NCBI RefSeq assembly: GCF_025833875.1
Contig: NZ_JAOYOD010000001.1
Span: forward strand, 3,534,001-3,598,000
Direction: 5' to 3'
DNA: 64,000 nt
DNA from: Reichenbachiella ulvae
GTDB taxonomy: Bacteria > Bacteroidota > Bacteroidia > Cytophagales > Cyclobacteriaceae
Shown here: piece by piece, positions 33,796-42,462 of the stretch
How the letters are laid out: every line of letters begins with the position of its first letter
Position numbering within the stretch: the first letter of the stretch is position 1
Position numbers and translations under genes: made by a program
Notes under the pieces: generated by a model
What the model saw: the letters and a program-made list of their open reading frames with translations, nothing else
What the model was told of the DNA's origin: nothing
The model's database searches: none

Positions 33796-33930
33796 AAAAA
33801 AGAAAAGCTGCTCATCCCGTCCGGACCAGCAGCTTAAGCATGATTATGAAAGACTAAATTACTATTCTTATTTCGGTGGAGTCAGCTTATCTGACTCGTG
33901 TAGTTCCGACTTATTTTATGTCTCTGACTA
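33796..33930 (-). ncRNA. Small RNA family member 3 (putative)
   Basis: Predicted ~135-nt minus-strand transcript from the -7 box at 33936-33943 to a terminator at 33807-33833 with TTTTCTTTTTTT. The core and terminator match copies 1 and 2; an A-T pair of the terminator stem becomes G-T here. The 5' hairpin is kept although its sequence changed: GAGTCAG/CTGACTC (33879-33897) instead of GAGTC/GACTC with a longer loop, which supports selection on structure. The DNA beyond the terminator (AGAAATACAGACTGATCCC, near 33740) also matches copy 1 (near 30590), so these two arose by a longer duplication. Confidence 0.68.
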
Positions 33931-33935
33931 CATTA

Positions 33936-34023
33936 CAAGTATACGATGATCGATCAGTGACGTCTATTAAAAATCGGTGAACTCTAGAATCTATCAGGTG
34001 AAATACAAGATATATCCGGTTAA
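33936..34023 (-). promoter_or_regulatory. Promoter D with three LytTR-type direct repeats
   Basis: -7 box TATACTTG (plus 33936-33943); repeats GGTGAA at 33976-33981, GGTGAA at 33997-34002 and GGTTAA at 34018-34023 on the plus strand, each 21 bp apart; 33 bp to the -7 box. It drives small RNA copy 3 and has one more repeat than the others. Confidence 0.75.
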
Positions 34024-34122
34024 CTACAAAGTGAAGATAGGGGGAATATATGGCTCTATGGCAAGGATTGAGGCATAACCATATACTTTCCTGTCATATG
34101 CCATATACATTATTGGGCACGC

Positions 34123-34812
34123 CTAGTTTTTGGCAATTAATCGGTATCCTACTCCTCTGATATTCTGAATTTGGAGTGAATCATCAGGCTTGAGGTATTT
34201 TCTGATTCGCGAAATAAAAACATCCATACTGCGGGCTACAAAAAAACCATCATCCTGCCAGATCTTTTCCAAAAACTCCTGACGAGTGATGATCTGATTG
34301 GGCGACTGAAAAAACAATTGAAGCACCCGAGCCTCTTTGTAAGTCAGTTGCCTTTCTTGCTCTTGAATATGAAGTAGCAGATTATCCAAATCTAATTTCG
34401 CCTGTCCCACAGACAAGGTCTGAACGGTTTTATTTTGGTCAAGCCTAGGATTGCAGCGCTTGAGTATAGCCTCAACCCTGTATTTCAATTCTGTGACGCT
34501 GAAGGGTTTGGTCACATAATCGTCCGCTCCTACTTCAAAGCCTTTGATCCTATCCTGTGTCTGATTTTTGGCTGTGAGAAAAACCAGCGGAACTTTTTGA
34601 TCGTACTTTCGGATCTCAGCGGCTAACTCATAGCCATCCCGATGGGGCATCATGACATCTAGCAAACAGATATCGAATGAATCACTTCTGAAACTGCTCA
34701 AGCCTCTGACGCCATCTTTTGCCCAGGTTACCTGCCATTGATCTGTGTTCAGGTTTTCCTGAAGCATAAAACCCAGGCTTTCATCGTCCTCTACTAAAAG
34801 AATTTTGATCAT
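34123..34812 (-). CDS. OmpR-family response regulator
   Basis: 229 residues: receiver with EDD at 8-10, phosphoacceptor Asp52 in CLLDVMMPHRDG and switch Lys in VTKPFSV, then a winged-helix DNA-binding domain ending RKYLKPDDSLQIQNIRGVGYRL. It is closely similar to the regulator at 14733 over its whole length, including the C-terminal wing. It overlaps the kinase gene upstream by 4 bp. Targets are unknown. Confidence 0.93.
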   Translation of the reverse strand: MIKILLVEDDESLGFMLQENLNTDQWQVTWAKDGVRGLSSFRSDSFDICLLDVMMPHRDGYELAAEIRKYDQKVPLVFLTAKNQTQDRIKGFEVGADDYVTKPFSVTELKYRVEAILKRCNPRLDQNKTVQTLSVGQAKLDLDNLLLHIQEQERQLTYKEARVLQLFFQSPNQIITRQEFLEKIWQDDGFFVARSMDVFISRIRKYLKPDDSLQIQNIRGVGYRLIAKN

Positions 34813-36038
34813 GCCAGTGGTAAAGTCACTCTTACTTCGGTCCCTTGTTCCAACTCACTCATGAGGCTGATGCCACCGTTGTGGGATTTAAAAACCGAAC
34901 GTACGAAATTTAGCCCAAGCCCAAAGCCCTTCACATTGTGTCTATCACCCTGAGAGACACGAAAAAAACGATCGAATACTTTATCCTGCAAGGCCGTAGG
35001 TATACCCATGCCAGTATCCGACACCTTCAATTCTATCTGGCCTTTGTCAGAACGACTTTTCAATGAAATCTTAGGCTGATCAATGGAGTACTTCTCCGCA
35101 TTGTCAATCAAGTTCTCAAAGGCCCTAATCAATAGGGCTCGATCTCCATAAACCTCAGAATGATCTGCCTCTAGCTCCAGTTTGAGCTCTCCCTGACGTT
35201 TGGCTATTCTTACCTGAAAATTCTCTGCGCACTCCTTTAGGATCTCATGTAGATCCAACTTTTCCATTTTCAGCTGTGCGCCTTGTTCGATAGATGCCGC
35301 CATCAGTACCTGATCAATTTTTTCTTCCAGATTGCGATTGGCTTTATCAATGATATCCAGATAGGGTTTTTTCTCTCCTCCGGACTGGCTCAATATTTCA
35401 TGTGCAATTTTGATATTGGTCACTGGCGTTTTAAGCTCATGCGTCATGTTGCTGATGAAATCATTTTTCATATCCGCATATCGCTTTTCTTTCAAAAGCG
35501 AAACAATCGCAAAGGCAAAAAAGCCCACCATGAGCAATAGCGTGACCGTAGAAAACAACCAGATTTTCATCTCTCCAGCCAGATAGCTCACGCGCGAGGG
35601 AAAATAAACCGCAAAATTGGATAGTTCTTCTGATCCTGATTGATCAGCTATGAGTTCAGGTTTTTTCAAGGTAGCGCGTACATAGTTGCCATACACCAGC
35701 GTATCACGATCGGCCGCATACACACCTATTTCGTAGGGCAGATCCAAGCCTCTCTTAGCAAATTCCCTTTGAATCATATCATCCAATTGACTGTGATTGA
35801 TTCTAGCATGCATCGGCACAAAATAAAAATTGCTTTTCAGCTCATTGACCTCAATCGGAGTCCCACTCTCGATAGCCAAATCGACAGCCACCGCATTGAG
35901 AGAAAGATTGACATCATGACTAAACTGCCGCTCCGTGATGTTGACGACACGATTGAGCCAAAAGCCCTGCACTAGCATCAAAGCCAGTAGCACCACCGAG
36001 CCAAAAATGATAACCGATCGCAAATGCCTGTGTTTCAT
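34809..36038 (-). CDS. Sensor histidine kinase
   Basis: 409 residues from ATG 36038 (a GTG at 36062 would add eight). Transmembrane helices at about 8-26 and 160-182 flank a periplasmic domain; then HisKA with His200 in NMTHELKTPV and a HATPase with LIDNAEKYS, DTGMGIP and GFGLGLNFV. Same layout and clear similarity to the kinase at 15413, so the window holds two paralogous kinase/regulator operons. No HAMP domain. Signal unknown. Confidence 0.92.
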   Translation of the reverse strand: MKHRHLRSVIIFGSVVLLALMLVQGFWLNRVVNITERQFSHDVNLSLNAVAVDLAIESGTPIEVNELKSNFYFVPMHARINHSQLDDMIQREFAKRGLDLPYEIGVYAADRDTLVYGNYVRATLKKPELIADQSGSEELSNFAVYFPSRVSYLAGEMKIWLFSTVTLLLMVGFFAFAIVSLLKEKRYADMKNDFISNMTHELKTPVTNIKIAHEILSQSGGEKKPYLDIIDKANRNLEEKIDQVLMAASIEQGAQLKMEKLDLHEILKECAENFQVRIAKRQGELKLELEADHSEVYGDRALLIRAFENLIDNAEKYSIDQPKISLKSRSDKGQIELKVSDTGMGIPTALQDKVFDRFFRVSQGDRHNVKGFGLGLNFVRSVFKSHNGGISLMSELEQGTEVRVTLPLA

Positions 36039-36170
36039 AACTTCAAATATAGGCCTAAGCACTATTAAAGGATAAGATTAGCGGCTCATTAACCTTTCAT
36101 TAACACTTCTTTACACTGATTAACTCAAATCAAATGGCGTCCCGCCTATCCTTGAAGAAAAATCAAAACA

Positions 36171-39101
36171 ATGAAATTTTCACGATTCGATCTTTTCTTC
36201 CTACTGTCTGGACTATTTCTAATTATCGCTGGATTATTGTCAGCTCACCTGGATTCAGCCCCATATGGCTTTGGTGCAAGCACCCTATATTTTGCACCTT
36301 TATCCATGCTGACAGGCTACAGTTTAGTCGCCCTTGGGATATTAGGGCGAAGCATGTCCATCATACTCAAAGAGCGGTTGATGCAGCAATTTCAATCCAT
36401 CGCATTTTGGAAATCAAAGTATTGCTTTGCATTCATTAGCTTTCTACTGTCCTTTGTTGTCTACCTTCTTACGTTGGAACCGACTGCCAGTTTTTGGGAC
36501 TGTGGCGAATTCATTGCTAGTGCCTACAAGCTTCAAATTCCACACACTCCAGGCAATCCACTTTTCCTGATCATTGCCCGTTGTTTTGCCATGCTTTCGT
36601 TTGGGGATACGACCCAAGTGGCCTGGTGGATCAACCTCATGAGCGGTCTTTTCTCAGCGGGTGCAGTGGGACTCTGTTTTTTGCTGATTTATGATCTGAC
36701 CAAAAAAGTCTCACCTTCTAGCCCAAGCTGGTTATCGATAGCGGCTGCATTAGTCGGCAGTCAAATCATGGCTTACATGGATTCCTTTTGGTTTTCTGCG
36801 GTAGAGGCAGAGGCCTACGCCATTGCCAGTTTTTACACGCTACTATTATTTTGGTTAGGATGGAAAAGTAGTCTTTGGTCAGAAAAAAATCAGCAGATAA
36901 GGTGGGGACTTTTCCTTCTTTTCCTCTGTGGTCTGGGCTATTGCATTCACCCCATGTGTCTGCTTGCCTTACCCGCTATTATGGTTTCATTCTTTCAAAA
37001 TGGGCGACTGAAATGGATGCTTGGTGCATTTGGATTAGGAATGATTCTCCTCTTTTTGATCAACAATCTGCTAGTCACTCTACCTTTTCGTATCGCACTT
37101 CACTTAGACATTCTAATGGTCAATGACTGGGGCCTACTTGAGTTTTCGGGTGTTTGGCTGACACTCACAGCAGCACTCATTGTTGGAGGACTGTCTTTTT
37201 TAAAATTGAAACAAGCTCAATTGCCCATATTAGCCACTTTCCTGCTGTATATCGGACTTAGCCCCTATCTTTTACTCTTTATCCGTTCTGCTCACAACCC
37301 ACCTATCGATTCTTTTAGCCCGGACAATTTACCCGCTATACTCGCTTATATGCAAAGAGATCAGTACGTCCAGGTCCCTTTGCTCTATGGACACTATTTT
37401 GATGCACGCATTCAATCCTACGAAAAAGGGGAAGCACTCTATACCTGGGAAGACGGCCGCTACCTCCCCATCGGACACAAAACCAAATACGCCTACTCAA
37501 GCGATCGAAAGACCTTGCTGCCAAGAATCTACAGCAGCGATCCCAAACACGTAAAAGTCTACCAACAGGTCTGTGGATTAAGGCCAGGAGAAAAACCTCA
37601 ATTTCTGGACAATCTAAAATTCATGTTCAGCTACCAGCTCAACTTCATGTATATGCGCTATCTGCTTTGGAATTTTGTAGGACGAGATAGCGACATCAAA
37701 AACGCCGCAGTACACTGGCCATGGGATGCCAAAAAACAAAACAAAGCCAACAATCAATATTTTTTGTTCCCGCTGGTTCTGATAGGTTTTGGGATCTTTT
37801 TCCTATATCGTAGGGACAAAAAATCATTTTGGGTATTGGCTTCACTTTTTCTGATGACTGGTCCTATCCTCGCCCTGTACCTAAATGTAACGCCAGATCC
37901 TCCGCGCGAACGAGATTATATCTATGTAGTATCCTATATGGTTCTGGCCATATACGCTGGTATTGGAGTCATCGGCCTCAAAGGAATCATTCATTCATTA
38001 CCAAAAACAACTTTAGCCCTCATACTACTCGTCCCTGGATGGATGGCCATCGAAAACTGGAATGATCACGACCGGTCTGATCGCTACATTCAGATGGAGC
38101 AAAACCGAAATATTTTGAGGTCCTGTGCGCCCAACTCTATTTTGTTCACTGGAGGAGACAACGATACCTTCCCGCTTTGGTATTTGCAACAGGTAGAAGG
38201 AGTCAGAACTGATGTACGCGTACTTGTCACCAGTTATCTCAATGCCAGTTGGAACATCCAACAGCTCAATTATGATTTTTATGAATCCACTGCCTTTGAC
38301 TTGAGGCTAGAGCCAAAAGATTACCGAAAAAATGGACCCAATGATGTTTTGCCTCTGATCCCTTCCATGAAGGACAGCAATGCCTTCAGTTTCGAAAAAT
38401 ACCTGAGGTTAATCCAGGAGGATCATGAGGCCATAAGAACGGAGACGCAAAATGGAGAGTATTATCACTACTTACCCTCCGATCGCATTGTTTTGAGTAC
38501 TCCCAAAGGTCGTTGCGAAGTAAAAGTCACCGGCAACTATTTATACAAAAACGAATTGGTTATGTTGGACCTGATGGCCAACAGTAAACGTCCACTGCAT
38601 TTCAATTTCAATGCGAAGCATAACATCAACATGGACCTGGATCGCCACCTGGTCAACGAAGGCTTCCTATTACGCTTCGAACCCAATACTACGACGGTAT
38701 ATGATGTGGATGCAGCCTACCGAAACCTCATAGAAGAATCAAAATACCCGAACTTCGATGATCCCAAGATCTACCTGACACATGAAGATCATATTCTGAG
38801 ACAATTGCACCTGTTGCGTGCAGAATTTTCTGAATTAACAGATGCATTGATCAAAAAAGGTGATAAATCTCGAGCAAGAGAGGTAGCTCAATTTTCTCTC
38901 AATACTTTTTATGCTCCTTATCAGGAAGTCAATGCTCAAAGTATTTTCTTCCTCAAATCCCTCAGAATTCTAGACATGAAAGATAGTTACAACCTCCTTT
39001 CAGGTCGTTTATTGACCTTTGCTCAACAGCAAAAAGACAGGCAACTCAAGGCCTTTTTGGTCAGTAATATTGAAGCTTTGAACTCAAACAAATTAGAGTA
39101 G
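36171..39101 (+). CDS. DUF2723 family membrane glycosyltransferase-like protein
   Basis: 976 residues. The N-terminal half has 12 or so hydrophobic helices and the DUF2723 hallmark TASFWDCGEFIASAYKLQIP then HTPGNPLFLI, an Asp/Glu loop like that of protein O-mannosyltransferase-type GT-C enzymes. A large soluble region follows with PRERDYIY and TGGDNDTFPLWY motifs. These proteins are expected to move a sugar from a lipid carrier to an acceptor outside the inner membrane; in Bacteroidota they are linked to glycosylation of secreted proteins, but this is family inference. It stands alone, 130 bp from the divergent kinase gene. Confidence 0.87.
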   Translation: MKFSRFDLFFLLSGLFLIIAGLLSAHLDSAPYGFGASTLYFAPLSMLTGYSLVALGILGRSMSIILKERLMQQFQSIAFWKSKYCFAFISFLLSFVVYLLTLEPTASFWDCGEFIASAYKLQIPHTPGNPLFLIIARCFAMLSFGDTTQVAWWINLMSGLFSAGAVGLCFLLIYDLTKKVSPSSPSWLSIAAALVGSQIMAYMDSFWFSAVEAEAYAIASFYTLLLFWLGWKSSLWSEKNQQIRWGLFLLFLCGLGYCIHPMCLLALPAIMVSFFQNGRLKWMLGAFGLGMILLFLINNLLVTLPFRIALHLDILMVNDWGLLEFSGVWLTLTAALIVGGLSFLKLKQAQLPILATFLLYIGLSPYLLLFIRSAHNPPIDSFSPDNLPAILAYMQRDQYVQVPLLYGHYFDARIQSYEKGEALYTWEDGRYLPIGHKTKYAYSSDRKTLLPRIYSSDPKHVKVYQQVCGLRPGEKPQFLDNLKFMFSYQLNFMYMRYLLWNFVGRDSDIKNAAVHWPWDAKKQNKANNQYFLFPLVLIGFGIFFLYRRDKKSFWVLASLFLMTGPILALYLNVTPDPPRERDYIYVVSYMVLAIYAGIGVIGLKGIIHSLPKTTLALILLVPGWMAIENWNDHDRSDRYIQMEQNRNILRSCAPNSILFTGGDNDTFPLWYLQQVEGVRTDVRVLVTSYLNASWNIQQLNYDFYESTAFDLRLEPKDYRKNGPNDVLPLIPSMKDSNAFSFEKYLRLIQEDHEAIRTETQNGEYYHYLPSDRIVLSTPKGRCEVKVTGNYLYKNELVMLDLMANSKRPLHFNFNAKHNINMDLDRHLVNEGFLLRFEPNTTTVYDVDAAYRNLIEESKYPNFDDPKIYLTHEDHILRQLHLLRAEFSELTDALIKKGDKSRAREVAQFSLNTFYAPYQEVNAQSIFFLKSLRILDMKDSYNLLSGRLLTFAQQQKDRQLKAFLVSNIEALNSNKLE

Positions 39102-39114
39102 ACTAGATAAATAA

Positions 39115-39136
39115 AGGGTGACAATTCCGTCACCCT
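39115..39136. terminator. Hairpin between convergent genes
   Basis: Perfect AGGGTGAC-aattcc-GTCACCCT hairpin between the DUF2723 gene and the LRR gene. T-runs on either side are weak, so efficient termination is less certain than for the other hairpins. Confidence 0.6.
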
Positions 39137-39141
39137 ATATT

Positions 39142-41424
39142 CTATTTCTTAATGACTCTAAAAGTCATTTTCTTTTCTTGATCATGAATCTGTAAGAGAT
39201 ACACCCCTGGTGAGAGATCGCTCAAATCAAATTTCTGTTTAGAGGATTTTTCACCATCTATAATGATTCTACCTTGATCATCCAGTATGCTATAATGAAC
39301 AAACTCCTCCTTTCCCTCAAAATGCATATTGGTACCTACAAGTGGGTTCGGATACACCGTATATTCCAATAGCGGCCTAGCGCTATTCAAGATAGTCTCC
39401 ACTGACAACATCCCTACTTCACTTAAATAACCATCTTCATCTTCCGCTACCAGATAAAAATCAAATGCAGTACCATGCTCCAGTTCTTCGGCAGTCAAAA
39501 GCAGTGACTGCCCAACTAAGAGTTCACCACTTAACTGAACAGATGCCACTTCATCAGAGGCATCCAGACCTAATTTGACTTGCTCAGCAGTTGGTGATGT
39601 GGATCCACCCTCTAGTCCTACCATGTACAATTGCCCCATTCTATTCGTCTGGGAAGAAATCTGAATATAATCCTGCCCTATATCCTGAATTTGAGGAAAT
39701 CCCTCCTCAAATCGAATGCGATCCTCTGTAGTAATAGTCAGCCTGGCGATTTTTTGAGATTTCATTTCGCTATCCATCAGCAAAACAAACATTTCGTATT
39801 GGGTTGCTGGATCCAAATTCACCAAGTTGATTTGATTGTATCCAGAAGCAAGGGCAGCACTTCCGCTCATCCAGGCAGCATTTCCAGTGGCATCTAAACC
39901 TTCCTGAATCTGCTGAGGATCTGGCACTTCACTCCCCGCATTTAACAAAACATAATAATAATCACCTGACCCTGAAGTGTAAAAATCCACATCAACAGTG
40001 TATGCACTTTCGTCTGTCACATTAGGCTCAGTACTAAAATCAATGTTGGGCACAATATGGATTTGAGCCGAAATATAAGATCCGTCTCCTATCAGGCTAT
40101 TCGTGATGTAGCAATAATAATCCCCCGCTTCGATGTTCTCAATGGTTAGATCAGGATTGCTGGAAGGCGTGTTGAGGGATACCGCATTTCTCTTCCACTC
40201 ATACAGGTTATTTTCTCCACTTACTGTGACAGACAAAGTATACGGCTCCCCAACAAAGGCAATTTCTTCTCTCTCAATTCTATTTTGAGGTAAATACTTC
40301 AAGCTAGCTATGGATGCATTAGGCACCCAATTTTCGAAAGATCCAAAACCGAAATCATTATAGCTTAGATCAAAGGTGGCAAGTACAGGCATCTCTGCTA
40401 TGCCCGCTGGCAATGCTCCACTCAATTTATTATGGCTCAAGCGGCATATCTCCATTGAGCTTAATTGAGTAAAAGAGCCTGGAATACTGCCTTCCAATTC
40501 GTTATGCTCAAGACTTAAAACAACCATTCCTGACAAATCATAAATAGAGCCAGGGATAGAACCTGAAAGTTGATTGTAGCTAAGATTGATTCCATGCATC
40601 TTGGTCAATTGTCCAATCTCTTCTGGAATTGAGCCTGTCAGTTCATTTAGTCTCATGTTAAAACTGGTCAATTCTCCTAACTGAGCCATGCTAGCAGGGA
40701 TCGTTCCCACCAATCCATTGTCACTCAAATTGATCCCCGTAACTCTCCCTTCAGTCCATCCGACTCCATACCATGTCAATGGATCTGCTTCCAGATCCCA
40801 GGTATTGGTCCAGTTGGATCCATCTGTGCTTTCATACAACTCTTTCAATACGGCCACATCTGCCGTATTGGCTGGTGCTTCGTTGTAGAATTCTGCTTTG
40901 AACCTAATGTCAGTAAAATCATTTTCTACCAATGCTCCCGCATCGTTTTTCAACATCTTGCCCCCTGCGTAAGGCCCTTCCACATTGGCCGATCCACCAA
41001 ACTCCAAATCGACATCTTTTCTGAAAACTGCATAATAGTTTCCGCCTACAGATAAGGGCAGATAGTCAAATTCATATCGGGTAAAAGGAAATACACCATC
41101 TACGACAGCAGTACTCTGGCCTACCAAAGTTCCCCCTGAGCCATCATCTGTGCTCGTAATATCACTCGGCAAGGCACTATAGATGTATAAGGTAGGTGCT
41201 TCATTCCCAGAAGTGCTGTACACTAAGTCAAAGGAGGTAAGATAGACCTTATCTGATTCATCGGGTGTACCCGTACCTTCTCCAAGAATTGAAGTATTGA
41301 ATTTTTGTCCCCTGATGGATGACCCTGAGTTTCCTGTTGTATTTTGTATGATGCTGTAGTCTTGTGCTACAGACGCGAATGCACATAAAAGCAATATGTG
41401 CAGGGTTGAAAAGAATGATTTCAT
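39142..41424 (-). CDS. Secreted leucine-rich-repeat protein with type IX sorting domain
   Basis: 760 residues. A signal peptide ends ASVAQ; residues ~20-160 form a beta-sandwich; ~185-360 hold about seven plant-type LRRs (LTGSIPEEIGQL, LSGSIPGSIYDL, LEGSIPGSFTQL); two or three fibronectin/Ig-like repeats follow; the C-terminal ~75 residues are a T9SS type A sorting domain (YTVYPNPLVG ... DLSDLSPGVYLLQI ... FRVIKK). It should be carried over the outer membrane by type IX secretion and attached or released there. Binding of protein or polysaccharide partners is likely. A lone gene. Confidence 0.9.
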   Translation of the reverse strand: MKSFFSTLHILLLCAFASVAQDYSIIQNTTGNSGSSIRGQKFNTSILGEGTGTPDESDKVYLTSFDLVYSTSGNEAPTLYIYSALPSDITSTDDGSGGTLVGQSTAVVDGVFPFTRYEFDYLPLSVGGNYYAVFRKDVDLEFGGSANVEGPYAGGKMLKNDAGALVENDFTDIRFKAEFYNEAPANTADVAVLKELYESTDGSNWTNTWDLEADPLTWYGVGWTEGRVTGINLSDNGLVGTIPASMAQLGELTSFNMRLNELTGSIPEEIGQLTKMHGINLSYNQLSGSIPGSIYDLSGMVVLSLEHNELEGSIPGSFTQLSSMEICRLSHNKLSGALPAGIAEMPVLATFDLSYNDFGFGSFENWVPNASIASLKYLPQNRIEREEIAFVGEPYTLSVTVSGENNLYEWKRNAVSLNTPSSNPDLTIENIEAGDYYCYITNSLIGDGSYISAQIHIVPNIDFSTEPNVTDESAYTVDVDFYTSGSGDYYYVLLNAGSEVPDPQQIQEGLDATGNAAWMSGSAALASGYNQINLVNLDPATQYEMFVLLMDSEMKSQKIARLTITTEDRIRFEEGFPQIQDIGQDYIQISSQTNRMGQLYMVGLEGGSTSPTAEQVKLGLDASDEVASVQLSGELLVGQSLLLTAEELEHGTAFDFYLVAEDEDGYLSEVGMLSVETILNSARPLLEYTVYPNPLVGTNMHFEGKEEFVHYSILDDQGRIIIDGEKSSKQKFDLSDLSPGVYLLQIHDQEKKMTFRVIKK

Positions 41425-41519
41425 TAGTAATTGGGTTGTTGCAGGACAGACACGATCGGGCGTACCTCTCCCCTACCTATCTCTCGATAGTCGTTTTATT
41501 GATTAAAAAAAGTGATTAA

Positions 41520-42362
41520 TTAATTCTCCAGCATCTTTAGTAGCGTCGTTAGCTTATTTTTTAAGCTACGACGGTCCACGATAAAATCGAGGAAGCCATG
41601 ATCCTTCACGAATTCGGCGCTTTGGAATCCTTTTGGCAAATCTTTACCAATAGTCTCTCTGATCACACGAGGACCAGCAAAACCAATCAAAGAACCAGGC
41701 TCTGCGATATTGAAATCTCCTAACATCGCATAAGAAGCGGTAACACCACCCGTCGTTGGATCTGTCAACAATGAGATATAAGGAACTTTAGCCTCACTCA
41801 AGAGCGCCAATTTAGCAGAAGTCTTGGCCATCTGCATCAGGGAAAATCCAGCCTCCATCATTCGAGCACCTCCTGATTTTGAGATCATCAGGAATGGGAT
41901 CTTGTTTTTCAAAGAGTGATCAATGGCTCTTGCGATTTTCTCACCTACGACAGACCCCATCGACCCGCCAATAAAGCTAAAATCCATACAGGCAATCACG
42001 ATCGGCTTGCCATTCATCTTACCCACAGCACTTCTCAGCGCATCCTTCAATCCGGATTTTTTCTGAGTTGCGGCGATACGAGTAGGATAAGGTTTAGAAT
42101 CTACGAACTTGAGCGGATCACCCGAACTCAATTCCTCGTCCAATTCCTCAAACTTGTTATTATCAAAAAGAATCTCGAAATACTCCTTGGAGCCGATTCT
42201 TACATGATAGTCGTCCTCAGGACTTACATAGCTATTGTTTCGAAGCTCACGCATGTGTACAATTTTGCCGCTCGGCGTTTTGTACCATAGTCCATCAGGT
42301 GCTTCTTTTTTTGCTTCTGTAGGGGTTTGAATCCCTTTATTTGTTCTCTTAAACCAAGCCAT
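41520..42362 (-). CDS. accD: Acetyl-CoA carboxylase carboxyltransferase subunit beta
   Basis: 280 residues. The carboxyltransferase core is typical: [53 protein letters not shown] and [13 protein letters not shown]. With AccA it transfers carboxyl from biotin to acetyl-CoA, the first step of fatty acid synthesis. The N-terminal zinc ribbon normally has four Cys; here the same positions read [16 protein letters not shown] and VSPEDDYH, with no cysteine, so zinc binding is lost while the fold length is kept. This may be normal for the lineage. The stop is followed by no neighbour in operon. Confidence 0.94.
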   Translation of the reverse strand: MAWFKRTNKGIQTPTEAKKEAPDGLWYKTPSGKIVHMRELRNNSYVSPEDDYHVRIGSKEYFEILFDNNKFEELDEELSSGDPLKFVDSKPYPTRIAATQKKSGLKDALRSAVGKMNGKPIVIACMDFSFIGGSMGSVVGEKIARAIDHSLKNKIPFLMISKSGGARMMEAGFSLMQMAKTSAKLALLSEAKVPYISLLTDPTTGGVTASYAMLGDFNIAEPGSLIGFAGPRVIRETIGKDLPKGFQSAEFVKDHGFLDFIVDRRSLKNKLTTLLKMLEN

Positions 42363-42462
42363 ATTTCACGTTTCTTTCCCTGCCCGACCCTTTTGCGTCG
42401 GACGTTAAAGGTGTGCAAAGATAGGAATTCAATTGAAGATTAATATTTTGACCTCCTGTTTT

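Noticed and set aside
30650..33930. The three repeats as a CRISPR array
   Set aside because: Spacing is 1.2-1.9 kb, units are over 130 nt, and no cas genes are present.
30650..33930. The three repeats as copies of a mobile element
   Set aside because: They have no terminal inverted repeats or target duplications, all point the same way, and each ends precisely in a terminator and begins at a promoter.
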